Below, in pieces: positions 17,915-27,340 of a DNA stretch of 64,000 bases. The notes below the pieces were generated by a model, which was not told the origin of the DNA, did no database searches, and saw only the letters and a program-made list of their open reading frames with translations. Where the stretch lies: assembly GCA_963802745.1 (NCBI GenBank), contig CAWDKL010000071.1, forward strand, positions 124,001-188,000, in the 5' to 3' direction. A program made the position numbers and the translations under genes. Positions within the stretch are counted from its first letter, which is position 1, and each line of letters starts with the position of its first letter. Origin of the DNA: JAJPKK01 sp963802745. Its GTDB lineage: Bacteria; Pseudomonadota; Alphaproteobacteria; Rhizobiales; Xanthobacteraceae.

Positions 17915-18865
17915 ATGACGACGACGCTGAAACTCGGTGTGATCGGCATCGGGGCGTTCGGCTCGCGCGTCGCACTGCGCTTGTTGTGGTCGGGCTATCA
18001 CACGCTTGCCATTTACGATGTGGCCGACGTGGCGACGCGCCTGTTCACCAACGACTATGGCGGCATGGCGCTGGGGTCGCCGAAGATGATGGCGCAGACC
18101 TGCGATGCCGTCATCACGGCGCTGCCGTCGGCGGCGGAACTGCGCGAAATCTGTTTTGGCTGGGAAGGCCTTTCGCAGGGCTTCGCGCAAGGCGGCATCG
18201 TGCTTGATCTGGGTGTCACCGATCCGGTGGCGACCGCGGAACTCGCCGCCGAACTGGCGCAGCACGGCATCGATCTGATCGCCGCACCGGCTTTCGGCAC
18301 CCCGGCCCAGGCCAAGGAAGGCAAGCTCACGCTGGTCGCCGGCGGGCCGGAAGCCGCGATCGCGCGCTGCCGGCCGGTGTTGGACTTGCTCGCCACCCGC
18401 GTGCTGACGGCAGAAACCGCCGCGGCCGCCCAGGCGGCGAGTACGATTGCGGATTACCTTCGCGCCGTGAAGCTGCTTGCCGCCAGCGAAGCGATAAGGC
18501 TCGGCGAACAATTCGGCTTCGCGCCCGCGACCGTCCTCGAACTCGGCGATCAGCTTGGCGGCGATCCGGCCGAGACGTTGCGGCGCGAGGTGGTGACGCG
18601 GCAGTTTGACACCGGCATGCAGCTCGGCCTGGTGCGGCGCAATCTCGACCTCGCATCACGGCTGGCTGCCGCCCGCGATCTCCCCGCCCCCTTGCTCGAG
18701 GCGACGCTCGCGGCCTGGACGGCGGCGGAAAAGAAGCTCGGTTACGGGGCCGACCACAGCGCCATCATCCGCTGGCTGGAGACGCTGCCGGGGCCGCAGG
18801 CGCAGGCGGCATCGCCTCCCGAACAGGAGCCGGAACCTTTGGAGGGCGCTACGCCCGCCGGTTAG
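17915..18865 (+). CDS. NAD(P)-dependent oxidoreductase, 3-hydroxyisobutyrate dehydrogenase family
   Basis: Beta-hydroxyacid dehydrogenase-like enzyme of 316 residues. The Rossmann motif GVIGIGAFGSRVA opens the N-terminal NAD(P) domain. ITALPSAAELREI and the substrate-loop equivalent LDLGVTDPVATAELA follow, then PAFGTPAQAKEGKLTLVAGG. The helical C-terminal domain carries the region of the catalytic lysine (DYLRAVKLLAASEAI). The last 25 residues are a Pro/Glu/Ala tail outside the fold. Substrate unknown; the gene stands alone. Confidence 0.85.
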   Translation: MTTTLKLGVIGIGAFGSRVALRLLWSGYHTLAIYDVADVATRLFTNDYGGMALGSPKMMAQTCDAVITALPSAAELREICFGWEGLSQGFAQGGIVLDLGVTDPVATAELAAELAQHGIDLIAAPAFGTPAQAKEGKLTLVAGGPEAAIARCRPVLDLLATRVLTAETAAAAQAASTIADYLRAVKLLAASEAIRLGEQFGFAPATVLELGDQLGGDPAETLRREVVTRQFDTGMQLGLVRRNLDLASRLAAARDLPAPLLEATLAAWTAAEKKLGYGADHSAIIRWLETLPGPQAQAASPPEQEPEPLEGATPAG

Positions 18866-18989
18866 GCAAGCCTGATCGTTTTGGACCAAAGAAGCTTGCG
18901 TTGGTCTTGGCCGGCCGGTATCAAGAGCCTCGCCATCCGGCTTCGGCGCTTTGATCCGACAACCCGCGTGCGTTCCCATGGAGAAGGCT

Positions 18990-19295
18990 ATGCTGATTAT
19001 TCGTTCTGCGGTTTTCGCACTCATGCTCGCGGCCTTCGCCATCAAGCCGGCGGCGGCGCAGGTTACCGTCGATGTCGCGAAAATAACCTGCGAGCAATAT
19101 GTGCTTTATAAAATTGCCGACCCCCGCGAAATCGCCATGTGGCTGAGCGGCTTCTACAACGGCAAACGGAACAATACCGTCCTCGATCCGACAAAGCTCA
19201 ACGAGCAGGCCGAAAAGCTGAAGAACTTTTGCATCATTAACGGAAAAATGACCGTCATGGACGCCGTTGAAAAGGTAATACTGAGCGCTAAATAA
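18990..19295 (+). CDS. HdeA/HdeB-like periplasmic acid-stress protein
   Basis: Small secreted protein of 101 residues. A signal peptide (residues 1-23, ending PAAAQ) precedes a mature domain with the two conserved cysteines C34 (KITCEQY) and C81 (LKNFCIIN), which form the HdeA disulfide. MWLSGFYNGKR between them is a family signature. In enterobacteria HdeA prevents aggregation of periplasmic proteins at low pH. The ATG at 18990 follows a GGAGAAGG site; the ATG at 18978 overlaps that site and is less likely. Confidence 0.85.
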   Translation: MLIIRSAVFALMLAAFAIKPAAAQVTVDVAKITCEQYVLYKIADPREIAMWLSGFYNGKRNNTVLDPTKLNEQAEKLKNFCIINGKMTVMDAVEKVILSAK

Positions 19296-19457
19296 TCCAG
19301 CACTTTGCCGGATTTCGAGGAGGTCAAGGTCCCGTGGGGTGGCCACGGTGGATCAAAGTGAATCTCACGATGGATTCAGGTACACCCATTCGAGTCGATT
19401 ATCTGGGGCCGGCTGGCGGCTCGCTCACAACCGGTGGCAATGCGCTTTCGCTCTCCA

Positions 19458-19495
19458 AAGTCGCGTCCAAGATCAGTGATTATTGGACGCGACTT
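19458..19495. promoter_or_regulatory. Perfect 13-base inverted repeat at the DUF3800 start
   Basis: aagtcgcgtccaa (19458-19470) and ttggacgcgactt (19483-19495) are exact reverse complements with a 12-base loop, ending one base before the ATG at 19497. In RNA it would hide the ribosome site; in DNA it could be an operator or an element end. Confidence 0.6.
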
Positions 19496-19496
19496 C

Positions 19497-20051
19497 ATGG
19501 CTAACAGGTTTATTTTTGCAGACAAAGCAGGATGCTTCACGTTCAAAGCGCATAAAGGTGCAAGTAAATACTTCCTACTCTGCACCTTAACCACTGACGA
19601 CTGCTCACTCTCGAATGATCTTCTCGACTTTCGTCGCGAATTGGCATTAAGCAACGAGGCGGACAGAGACAAGCTGCATGCGAGCGAAGATCGACAGCAC
19701 GTCAGGGACCGTGTATTTGAGATTCTTTCTAAGCATACCTTCAGAATTGATGCGACAATTTTTGAAAAAGCGAAAGCTCAACCTCAAATCTGTATTTCAG
19801 CACCAATATTCTACCAATATGCCTGGTTTTACCATATGAAGTACCTCGCGCCGACGCTAATTGACGGGGCAGACAAAATTTTAATCACCGCAGCAGCGCT
19901 GGGCACAAATAAAACAAAAGCAGCATTCAAACTGAGCGTAAATAATACTGTTCAGCAAATAATACCTCGCGCCAAATGGGAAGTAAGTTTCTTGGACTCA
20001 GCCAACGATCCGCTATTGTGGGCTGTAGACTACTGTGCATGGGCAATTTAG
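19497..20051 (+). CDS. DUF3800-family protein (RNase H-like fold)
   Basis: The product has 184 residues. The start region RFIFADKAGCFTF corresponds to the family's yxDESG strand with one acidic residue, and WAVDYCAWAI at the C-terminus is the family's last conserved acidic motif. DUF3800 proteins are metal-dependent nuclease-like proteins of unclear role, common next to mobile or defence genes. The gene is visibly AT-rich compared with its neighbours, indicating recent transfer. It is shorter than the usual 220-250 residues. An exact hairpin ends just before the ATG. Confidence 0.75.
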   Translation: MANRFIFADKAGCFTFKAHKGASKYFLLCTLTTDDCSLSNDLLDFRRELALSNEADRDKLHASEDRQHVRDRVFEILSKHTFRIDATIFEKAKAQPQICISAPIFYQYAWFYHMKYLAPTLIDGADKILITAAALGTNKTKAAFKLSVNNTVQQIIPRAKWEVSFLDSANDPLLWAVDYCAWAI

Positions 20052-20355
20052 CGAAAATGGGAAATGGGGGACGATAGATCACATAAATTAATAATGGGGA
20101 AGATTAAAACGGAATTCGACATCTGGGCTAATGGCACCAAGCGATACTACTAAAAAAGTGTGACCCGCTAGCCACAGCTGATCCCGTCTGAGGGGAGGGT
20201 GCCCAGGGGCACTTTCGCTGGGTAAGGGTCACAATTCTTAGTGTAGTACATTTTGACAGAAAAGGAAGCCTCACCATCGGCTTTATTTGTTCTCTCGTGC
20301 TGTCAATGACTTAGCGTGATCGCATATCGTGCGATGAGAGTAATGACGCCATTTC
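20052..20355. other. AT-rich gap with weak terminator-like hairpins
   Basis: It shares the AT-rich character of the DUF3800 gene. A short stem, gtgcc-cagg-ggcac followed by ttt, lies at about 20199-20214, and a weaker aagcc/ggctt stem lies near 20267. These may end transcription from either side. No gene is recognised. Confidence 0.4.
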
Positions 20356-22089
20356 TCACCTTATACGAGAAAATTTCAACCGGCGTCGCAGCAAGCGTGC
20401 GAACGTGCCGAATTCGCCGATACCGAACCATCGCGCCAGCGCCAGGTAGGTGCCGATACCGACCGTGCACAGCACTGTGGCGCGGATCATGACCGCCGCC
20501 AACTGTGCTCCCGGCAGCACGCCGAGCAATTGGGCGCGCACCATGAGCCCGATCCCGATGGCGGCGCCGGTGGCGATCGCAAGCCGCAACGCCGCCGACA
20601 GCATGCCGGGTACGCCCGCAAGCGTCGTGCCCCGCGCGACGGCTTCTCGTTCGAACCGCCGACGCTGCAGCCAGCCGAGCACGAACACATACACCAGGAT
20701 GGCGGCGGAACTCGCCAGCGCCAGTCCGATCGCGCCGAATTGCCGGCGCATCGCGACATAGATGGGCACCATCGCAAAGGCAACCACCGTCCCGACGATG
20801 GTCGGCAGCCAGGTGCTGCCGAGGGCATAGAAGCCGCGGCTGATCACGGTTTGCGCCGCCCAGCCGCCGAGGCCGAGGCAGAGATAGGCCAGAATCGTCC
20901 CGGTTGCCTGCGCATCGGCGACGCTGAACCGGCTGGAGAACAGGCCCCAGATCAGATAGGCGGCCTCGAACCCGGCCAGCGTCAGGCAGACCTGCGCCGC
21001 GCATGTCAAGAACAGCATCAGCCGCACGGCGCGGCTGAGCACCCCGTAAGCTTCGACCACGCCCCCCGCCGCCACCATGCGGCTGATGGTCGGATAGGCG
21101 GCAACGCCGGCCGCCATGCCGAACACCCCGATCGGCACCTTCATCAGCGTCCGTCCGTATTGCAGATACGACAGGGCACCTGCGCCCAGATAGGAGGCCT
21201 GATTCTTGACGATCCACTCGTCCACCACCACGATCGAAAATCCCACCATGATGGGAGCGGATAGCCAGAGATAGCGCCGCAGATCGGCATTGCGGAACGA
21301 TAGAATCGGATACCAGCGCATGCGGATTTTGAGGCAGCCATAGAGCGGCAGCGCGAATGGCCCGAGTACCGAACCGGCCAGCACGCCCCAGGCAAAGCCA
21401 TCCGCCCCGATGCCGAGATCGGCCCCGATCAGGCCGCCCGCGATGATGCCGGCCGAATAGACCAGCGGCGCCATGGCGGGAAGCAGGTGCAGATCGCGCG
21501 CCTGCAGCGCCGCCGACATGAGGCCGCCGATCACGTGAAAGAACTGGGCCGGCAGGATAATGCGGATCAGGCGCACCAGCGCATCCACGTCGTGCGGATC
21601 CGAAAAGCCGGGTGCGACCACGGCCGTCAGCGGCCGGGCGAACACCATCAGCAGGACGATGCCGGCGGTGCCGGCGAAAACGACGAAATTCGCTATGGCG
21701 CTGAAGGCTTTCCACCCCGCCTCCTGGTCGCCGCGGCCGAGATATTTAAGGAAGATCGGAATGAACACGATCGACAGTGCACCGGCCGCGAGCAGATAGT
21801 TCAGAAAGTCCGGCAGCGTGAAGCTGGCGAAATAGATATCCGCCTCGCGGCTCGCCCCCAGCGTCCGGCCGATGATCTGCTCCCGCAGCAGACCCATGAT
21901 GCGGCTAAGGAAAATCGAGCCGCCCCAGATCGCCGACGCGGTGCCGATGGTGGCGGCGCGCAGCAATGCCGGCCGCGGCGAGACCGGCGGAGCCGATGCA
22001 AGGGTGGGCCGCGATTCCTTCGTCGAGGGCCGGATGCGCAGCGGACTGCTCCTGAGATTTGAGACGGCAACGGCCGGACGGCCGGACAT
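20356..22089 (-). CDS. murJ: Lipid II flippase MurJ (MviN family)
   Basis: Inner-membrane MOP-superfamily transporter that moves the peptidoglycan precursor lipid II to the periplasm. The 577 residues hold about 14 hydrophobic helices. Family hallmarks are LSRIMGLLREQIIGRTLGAS in helix 1, FFHVIGGLMSAALQAR, and YLQYGRTLMKVPIGVFG with AYPTISRM. About 40 residues precede the conserved LLRAATIGTAS, a longer tail than in E. coli, so a later start is possible although no in-frame ATG fits better. Such bacteria may carry more than one paralog, so this could be a second MurJ-like flippase. Confidence 0.85.
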   Translation of the reverse strand: MSGRPAVAVSNLRSSPLRIRPSTKESRPTLASAPPVSPRPALLRAATIGTASAIWGGSIFLSRIMGLLREQIIGRTLGASREADIYFASFTLPDFLNYLLAAGALSIVFIPIFLKYLGRGDQEAGWKAFSAIANFVVFAGTAGIVLLMVFARPLTAVVAPGFSDPHDVDALVRLIRIILPAQFFHVIGGLMSAALQARDLHLLPAMAPLVYSAGIIAGGLIGADLGIGADGFAWGVLAGSVLGPFALPLYGCLKIRMRWYPILSFRNADLRRYLWLSAPIMVGFSIVVVDEWIVKNQASYLGAGALSYLQYGRTLMKVPIGVFGMAAGVAAYPTISRMVAAGGVVEAYGVLSRAVRLMLFLTCAAQVCLTLAGFEAAYLIWGLFSSRFSVADAQATGTILAYLCLGLGGWAAQTVISRGFYALGSTWLPTIVGTVVAFAMVPIYVAMRRQFGAIGLALASSAAILVYVFVLGWLQRRRFEREAVARGTTLAGVPGMLSAALRLAIATGAAIGIGLMVRAQLLGVLPGAQLAAVMIRATVLCTVGIGTYLALARWFGIGEFGTFARLLRRRLKFSRIR

Positions 22090-22246
22090 CGCGGGCTTTC
22101 GCCATGCAGCACGATTGTCTAAAGATGCCGTGCGGCGGCTGACAGGAGATAAATCAATGCGGTCGATCGGGAAGCCGTAGTCCGGTCATGCTGGCGATTG
22201 GCATGGGCTTGGCATACCGGCCGGCTGCGCTCGGGAATGAAAACCA

Positions 22247-23128
22247 GTGAATCCATCGATTCGTTCGATTTTGCATCCGACCGACTTCTCCGATCTTAGC
22301 GGGGCGGCCTTTGCGCACGCGCTGCGGATGGCGGTGGCGGCCAAGTGTAAACTGTATCTATTGCATGTGGTGCAGGGCGATGCCGACCGCTCGTCGGGGT
22401 TTCCCAATGTGCAGCGTCTGCTGGCCCAATGGGGGCTGTGCGAACCGCATGATACCCCCTCGGAGATCCTGAAAAACCTCGGGCTCGCGGTCGAAAATAT
22501 CAGTCTCGTCAGCCTCAAGCAGCAAAATCCGGCGCTCGGCATCGTCGGCTTTCTCGATCAGCATCCCTGCGATCTCGTTGTTGCCGCGACCCGCGGCCGC
22601 GATGGGCTCGATCATTGGTTGAAGGGATCGGTGTCGGAATCGGTTTTCCGCCGTGCCGCGATCCCGACCTTGTTCGTCACCCACGGCGCCCGCAGTTTCG
22701 TCAGCCAGGTCAGCGGCGATGTCCGGCTGCGGCGCGTCCTGGTGCCGGTCGATTTTTCGCCGCCGCCGGGTCCCGCAATCGAGGCCATCCAGAGGTTCGG
22801 CAGACTGATGGCCGGGGCCGACGTGACGGTGCACCTCGTGCATGTCGGCAGCGCGGCCCCGCCCATGGAGGGCGCATTGCCGCGCGCCTCGGTATTGCCG
22901 CCCGTGATGCTGCGGACCGGCGATGTCGTCAAATCGGTCATCGACGCCGCGGTAGAATATGACGTGGATTTCATCGGCATGCCGACCGCGGGCCATCATG
23001 GCGTCCTGGATGCTTTGCGCGGCGGCAGCACGACCGAACGTTTGATTCGCCACGCCCCGTGTCCGGTTCTCGCCATGCCGGTCGGTGGGATGGTTGCTGG
23101 GCCGCGCCAGGGAAGGGAAAACCCGTGA
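22247..23128 (+). CDS. Universal stress protein with two tandem UspA domains
   Basis: Cytosolic stress protein of 293 residues. Domain 1 begins IRSILHPTDFS and holds DLVVAATRGRDGLDHWLKGSVSE, a version of the GxxGxxxxxxGS nucleotide motif. Domain 2 begins RRVLVPVDFSPP and ends with STTERLIRHAPCPVLAMPVG. The start is GTG at 22247; a nearby ATG is out of frame. Directly downstream is a broken copy of the metallo-hydrolase gene. A mirror arrangement lies at 31.1-32.2 kb, where the hydrolase is intact and this gene is a relic, so the two were an ancestral pair. Confidence 0.87.
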   Translation: MNPSIRSILHPTDFSDLSGAAFAHALRMAVAAKCKLYLLHVVQGDADRSSGFPNVQRLLAQWGLCEPHDTPSEILKNLGLAVENISLVSLKQQNPALGIVGFLDQHPCDLVVAATRGRDGLDHWLKGSVSESVFRRAAIPTLFVTHGARSFVSQVSGDVRLRRVLVPVDFSPPPGPAIEAIQRFGRLMAGADVTVHLVHVGSAAPPMEGALPRASVLPPVMLRTGDVVKSVIDAAVEYDVDFIGMPTAGHHGVLDALRGGSTTERLIRHAPCPVLAMPVGGMVAGPRQGRENP

Positions 23129-23129
23129 C

Positions 23130-23407
23130 GTGAGCTTTCGGTCGGCAGGCCGGCATTGCCAGGATCGAGGAGTTTTACCTGCCGGTCTGCCGGACCGGCC
23201 GATATGTTTCCGGCTCGCGATGCCGAGATCGCTGCGCGCCCCCTGGATGGGCCGAACCACGGCCGTGCCGAGCGCGACCTCACGCCGAGCGTCCATAGCT
23301 GGCAGCTGCGGATCGACGGCAAGAATAGTTTGATCGATTGCTGTCGCGCCAATCACCAACGCGCCCGGTGTGGCCATGCTGGAATATGCGCGATACGCCC
23401 TACTGGT
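23130..23407 (+). pseudogene. 5' fragment of a metallo-beta-lactamase-fold hydrolase
   Basis: Bases from about 23130 to 23407 align with the first 280 bases of the intact gene at 31276. Shared stretches include tttcggtcggcaggc, gccgagatcgctgcgcgcc, agcgtccatagctgg and tttgatcgattgctg. Several indels break the frame, and the zinc-binding half is absent. It follows the universal stress gene at the spacing seen in the other copy. Confidence 0.8.
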
Positions 23408-23619
23408 TTTCGCTTAATTAGCCCACCTTTCCCAACCGGGATAGAAAAGTGAACCTGGCGAGGACGACGCGTGGGGTGAGGCCGGGTGCGAGCGGGTTGA
23501 GCCGTGCCTTCTGGCCGAGTTCTGAACGCGGCACTCTATCATCGCAGTGTCTTGATCGCCGTATTCCCGATAAATTCCCGGCGGTCCGCGGCGCAATTTT
23601 ACTCCGGCGTTGACCGCAT

Positions 23620-25593
23620 TCAGCTCGCCAGCAATTCGCTAACGGCGCGACGGGCTTGGTCGATGGCGGAGTCGGTATAGGCGGCGCCACCCGAATCGGA
23701 GTTGGCAATGGTGATTTGCCCAAACCGGGCGCGGCCGATCACGTTCGGCTGGCTCGCGGGTGGCAGATCGCCATCGAACAGCGGATTGTATTCACGCGCA
23801 TAGCCGTGGGGCCAGCGGTTGACGGTGATGGCGGTGATATCGCGCGCCGGATCAAAACCGCCGCCAGCCAGCATGCGGGCCAGTTGGTCGCGGGTGTTGC
23901 GCTCGAAAGTTTCAAACGACGTCGCTAGGAGTTCGGCGCTACCGGCGCGGTTCTGTTCTACCTCCGGCAGGCCCGGCTGACAGGGTGTGCGCGTTAAGTG
24001 GATCAGGGTCGGTCGCTTGGGCGAACGCTCGGCCGCATAGTCGCCGATGTTGACCGTCGGATTGAGCATGAGAGAAAAATAATAACTGCCCGGCGCCTGG
24101 ATGTCACTGATTCCGAGTTTTTGGAATGCTGTCCAATCACGCAGGGCGACGCTCGTGTAGGCCAGCGGCCTCTTGACCAACGCGTGGAGCGCTTCCTTTT
24201 GCGTCTTGGGCAGGTCGGGGCACAGGTAGGGGATTATCATGTTCCAGCAGGCGAGGACGCACGCATCGCCACGCACGCTCAAAAGCCGTTCACCACGCGC
24301 ATAGACGACTTCGACCCCCTTGGCCGAGACAGGATCGCCGAGATTGCGCGCCCGCACGGCTAGACTGGAAAGCCGGATTCGCACCGCGTTATCCGCCCGG
24401 TCAAGCTGGCTATAGTTGACCTGGGCGGTAACCACATCGCGCGCGTTCCGGCCAGGCACCGCCGCGGGAACCAGATCCCGGACCAGAAGGCGGGCGATCG
24501 ATGCGTTTCCATCCGGGAAATGGAACGCATAGGAGCCGCCGTTGATGTAGCCGCCGCTATCGGCGTAGCCGGCCGGCGCATATCCCATCCGCCGGGTGGA
24601 GCCCGGCTTAAGCTTCATCCCCTGAAAGCCCGGCAGGTCGAGCGCCCAGCAGTCCAAAGCCGACTGCGCGTCGATGCCCACCGCCTGCTCGTAATTGGTA
24701 TGGGTCTGATAAAACGGGATGACGCTGGGGTCGGCCTTGACCAAGGTCAGCAGGAAGTCGCGATAGCTGATCCGCGACAGCCGGTCCTTTTTCTGATCCG
24801 AGGTCAGGCCGGGCAGATAGTCCACGCGGGCGGTCTCAATGCGCAGGATGTCGCGCCGGGCAGCTTCGGACAATGGCGTGCGGGCCAGAAAGGCACGCCA
24901 CGCCGGTGCGTTGGCGGTTGACGGCACACCCGCCACCAGCCGGTCCTCGCCGAAGGTTTCTCGATCGAAGAAGAAGCTTGCGCCGCGGCCTTGAACGACG
25001 CCTCCCTTGAGGCCGAGGGAGGCGTACACGTCCGGTTGATCGGAGGCCTTGGCCAAGGCCTCGGGATCAATGCCGAGAGTCCGGAGCAGGCCCTCGGCGA
25101 CGGCGCTGTAGCTGCGGGGGCTGTCGATACCCTCCGTTCCGCCGTTCATCAAGTGCAGCCGGCCGCCCAGGTGGAATTCGTTGCGCTTGGCATGGCCGCC
25201 GAAATCGTCATGATTGTCTAGGATCAGGATCCGCGCCTCAGGGCGCGCGGCGCGATAGAAATGGGCCGCTGCCAACCCGCTGATGCCGCCGCCGACGATG
25301 ATCAGGTCATAATGCGCCCCGCTGTCCTCGGGCGCCCTCTGAGTATTACCGTCGCGCAGGGCGTGGGCGGCTTCGAAACTTCCCGGATGGCTACCGCGCA
25401 ACCCGGTCATGATGGACGGGTTGTATCCTGCCCGATCCTGCGGCCAAGCCAACCTTGCCTGGGCCGCTGCCTCTCTGATGCCAAGGCCGCTTCCACCGAT
25501 AGCGCCAATCGCGATCGCCACGCCATTGAGGAAGTCCCGCCGGGCAATCGGACGGCCCAAGCCTAGGGCCTTATCGTTAGCCGAAAAATTCAT
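23620..25593 (-). CDS. Tat-exported FAD-dependent oxidoreductase, spermidine dehydrogenase-like
   Basis: Flavoprotein of about 657 residues resembling spermidine dehydrogenase SpdH, which cleaves polyamines oxidatively. From the ATG at 25593 the N-terminus has a twin-arginine signal (ARRDFLNGVAIAIGAIGGSGLG). The FAD motif is DLIIVGGGISGLAAAHFYR with ILILDNHDDFGGHAKRNEF. Later regions include HLMNGGTEGIDSPRSY and, near the end, RFGQITIANSDSGGAAYTDSAIDQA, the FAD-contacting tail. A GTG at 25632 is in frame but overlaps the GGAGG site. The substrate is inferred only from family likeness. A second amine-oxidase-type enzyme is encoded at 27-29 kb. Confidence 0.82.
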   Translation of the reverse strand: MNFSANDKALGLGRPIARRDFLNGVAIAIGAIGGSGLGIREAAAQARLAWPQDRAGYNPSIMTGLRGSHPGSFEAAHALRDGNTQRAPEDSGAHYDLIIVGGGISGLAAAHFYRAARPEARILILDNHDDFGGHAKRNEFHLGGRLHLMNGGTEGIDSPRSYSAVAEGLLRTLGIDPEALAKASDQPDVYASLGLKGGVVQGRGASFFFDRETFGEDRLVAGVPSTANAPAWRAFLARTPLSEAARRDILRIETARVDYLPGLTSDQKKDRLSRISYRDFLLTLVKADPSVIPFYQTHTNYEQAVGIDAQSALDCWALDLPGFQGMKLKPGSTRRMGYAPAGYADSGGYINGGSYAFHFPDGNASIARLLVRDLVPAAVPGRNARDVVTAQVNYSQLDRADNAVRIRLSSLAVRARNLGDPVSAKGVEVVYARGERLLSVRGDACVLACWNMIIPYLCPDLPKTQKEALHALVKRPLAYTSVALRDWTAFQKLGISDIQAPGSYYFSLMLNPTVNIGDYAAERSPKRPTLIHLTRTPCQPGLPEVEQNRAGSAELLATSFETFERNTRDQLARMLAGGGFDPARDITAITVNRWPHGYAREYNPLFDGDLPPASQPNVIGRARFGQITIANSDSGGAAYTDSAIDQARRAVSELLAS

Positions 25594-25728
25594 TGGCTCA
25601 GGCTCCGCTACTGGATTCTTGCCTCCTTTCACCGCCGGCGTGGAGACCCATCAGGCTCTCGATCGCGTCGTCGCCGCGGCAAGCCGCGATGGGATTTGCA
25701 TTCCAGCGGCGGCGTCGCAATCGGAGTA

Positions 25729-27235
25729 TTACTGACGGATAAGTGGCCAGAAGAGAGTAGTACTGGGCGTACTTACCAAGGTTTGGTTCGCCGCAGCCGG
25801 AGGGCGTGGTTGTGGTCGAGCGACGATACGACGAGGCGGAGCGGTCGCGGCGTCGTTCTCCACAGTGGGGCGACGGCGCGGCATCGGCGTTGGCCCGCGC
25901 CAGATGTTAGATGACGGCTGGCTGGAGGCCTCGTCCGGAACCTCAATCGCCGCAGCCTCGCGTTTTCCGTCTTCTGCAGCCGGCGGCACTGGGCCACCGA
26001 GGTCGGTGATTGGCACCTGCGCGCTCTTCGCCCCGACCGCCTCGCGTTTTCCCTCTTCCGCAGCCGGCGGCACTGGGCCACCGAGGTCGGTGATTGGCAT
26101 CTGCGCGCTCTCCGCGCCGACCGCCTCGCGTTTTCCGTCTTCTGCAGCCGGCGGCATTGAACCACCGAGATCGGCGGCTGGCGTCTGCGCCCCCTCGGGG
26201 CGGGGAGACACCGCTACACGGTTCTGCTCGTTTGGAAGCACTAAAGTACCTATCGTTGTGTTTGGCGTCCGGTCCTCCAGGGCATCTGTCTTCCGGGTGG
26301 ATGCATAATTGAGAAGCGATATGATCAATTCCCCTAAGAGCAGTAAAACGATCAGCACTGTGAGGATCATTTCCGTGCGTACAGCCTTCGCCTCGATGAG
26401 ACGGGAATTGGCCAACTCGTAATGATCCATCGCCGCCTCGTTCTGTTCCTCAAACAGCTCAAGCCGGTCATCGAGCTTCGCCTGGTGAGCGAGTTCCGCA
26501 TACAGCCGCTTCGACACATTATCCAGCGACGGGTCCAATTGCTCGACCGTTCTGATCAAGCGCAAGTAGACGTTTCGCATCACCGCCGCTCGCTCGCTCA
26601 TAGCGCTCACGGCCGCTTGAAATCTCTGATCCCGCGGTTTCACGGCGTGAATGAGCGACTTGTGGGCGTCGATATGCACCCAAAGATCGGCCATTTGCTC
26701 TTCAAGCGAGAATGTCTGCCGCGCGGCGACCGTAAACCGGATGACCGCATCGATCGCGTCCCTTGATTGCCCGGTGGGGGCAAATATGATGGCGCAGTCG
26801 TCGGACCAGAAAACTCTGCTCGTGGAAATCCCGGCACGAATGCATGGCCTTTTCGAACTCCGGCCCTCGACCTCCCACTTCGAATTCACCGATGCCTCGA
26901 TGTTCTTCGAATTCGACGGCGTCGGAAGGCACCCAGACGAGAACAAGGGACTTTTCCTCCCGATCTTGCGGAGACCCAATATACTTGCCGAAGTGTCGCT
27001 TTAAGACGCCACTGTCCCCGGACGGCGCTGCATCCTTCGATGCAACTGAGCCCGCTATTGCCGAACTCGCCAGGGCGTCGGTCACGTCAATCGATTGTGC
27101 CGTCGCAATCAGAGTTTCCGGCTCCGTTACGGTCACGAAGGCTGTTTCATTTTCGAGCAGAGTTTTTCTGAACGAAATGCGCCACGCTTGCGCCTGTGTG
27201 TCAAGCCTATCCGAAACCGAGATGACCATGCCCAT
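25729..27235 (-). pseudogene. RMD1/YagE-like (DUF155) membrane protein, frame broken near 26807
   Basis: The first part starts at the ATG at 27235 behind a GGAGGG site and runs about 140 residues to HEQSF. One base must then be skipped near the tttt run at about 26807 to continue as WSDDCAIIFAPTG. The second part has the helical RMD1/DUF155 layout: SLEEQMADLWVHIDAHKSL, a long coiled-coil region with LYAELAHQAKLDDRLELFEEQNE, then a C-terminal membrane helix (TVLIVLLLLGELIISLL). A Pro/Ala-rich tail with three copies of a 28-residue repeat follows, absent from typical family members. Family assignment is by layout and moderate. Function unknown. Confidence 0.6.
25955..26200 (-). repeat. 84-base tandem repeat inside the RMD1-like gene
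   Basis: Two full copies and one partial copy encode DLGG, two variable residues, then PPAAE(D/E)GKREAVGA and SAQxPIT. The DNA copies are nearly identical, so the repeat count probably varies between strains and could be mis-assembled. Confidence 0.75.
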
Positions 27236-27340
27236 GACAACCCTCCAGTAGAGCAAGCTCCGACCAATCGATGCATTGCGGTTGCCGCCGCGACGCTTCG
27301 TTACTTTTCCGCATTTCAACCGACTTTGATTCGAACCGAA

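Noticed and set aside
20303..21715. Minus-strand frame of 470 codons overlapping murJ
   Set aside because: It is an out-of-frame shadow of MurJ, rich in Arg, Gly and Ala with no helices.
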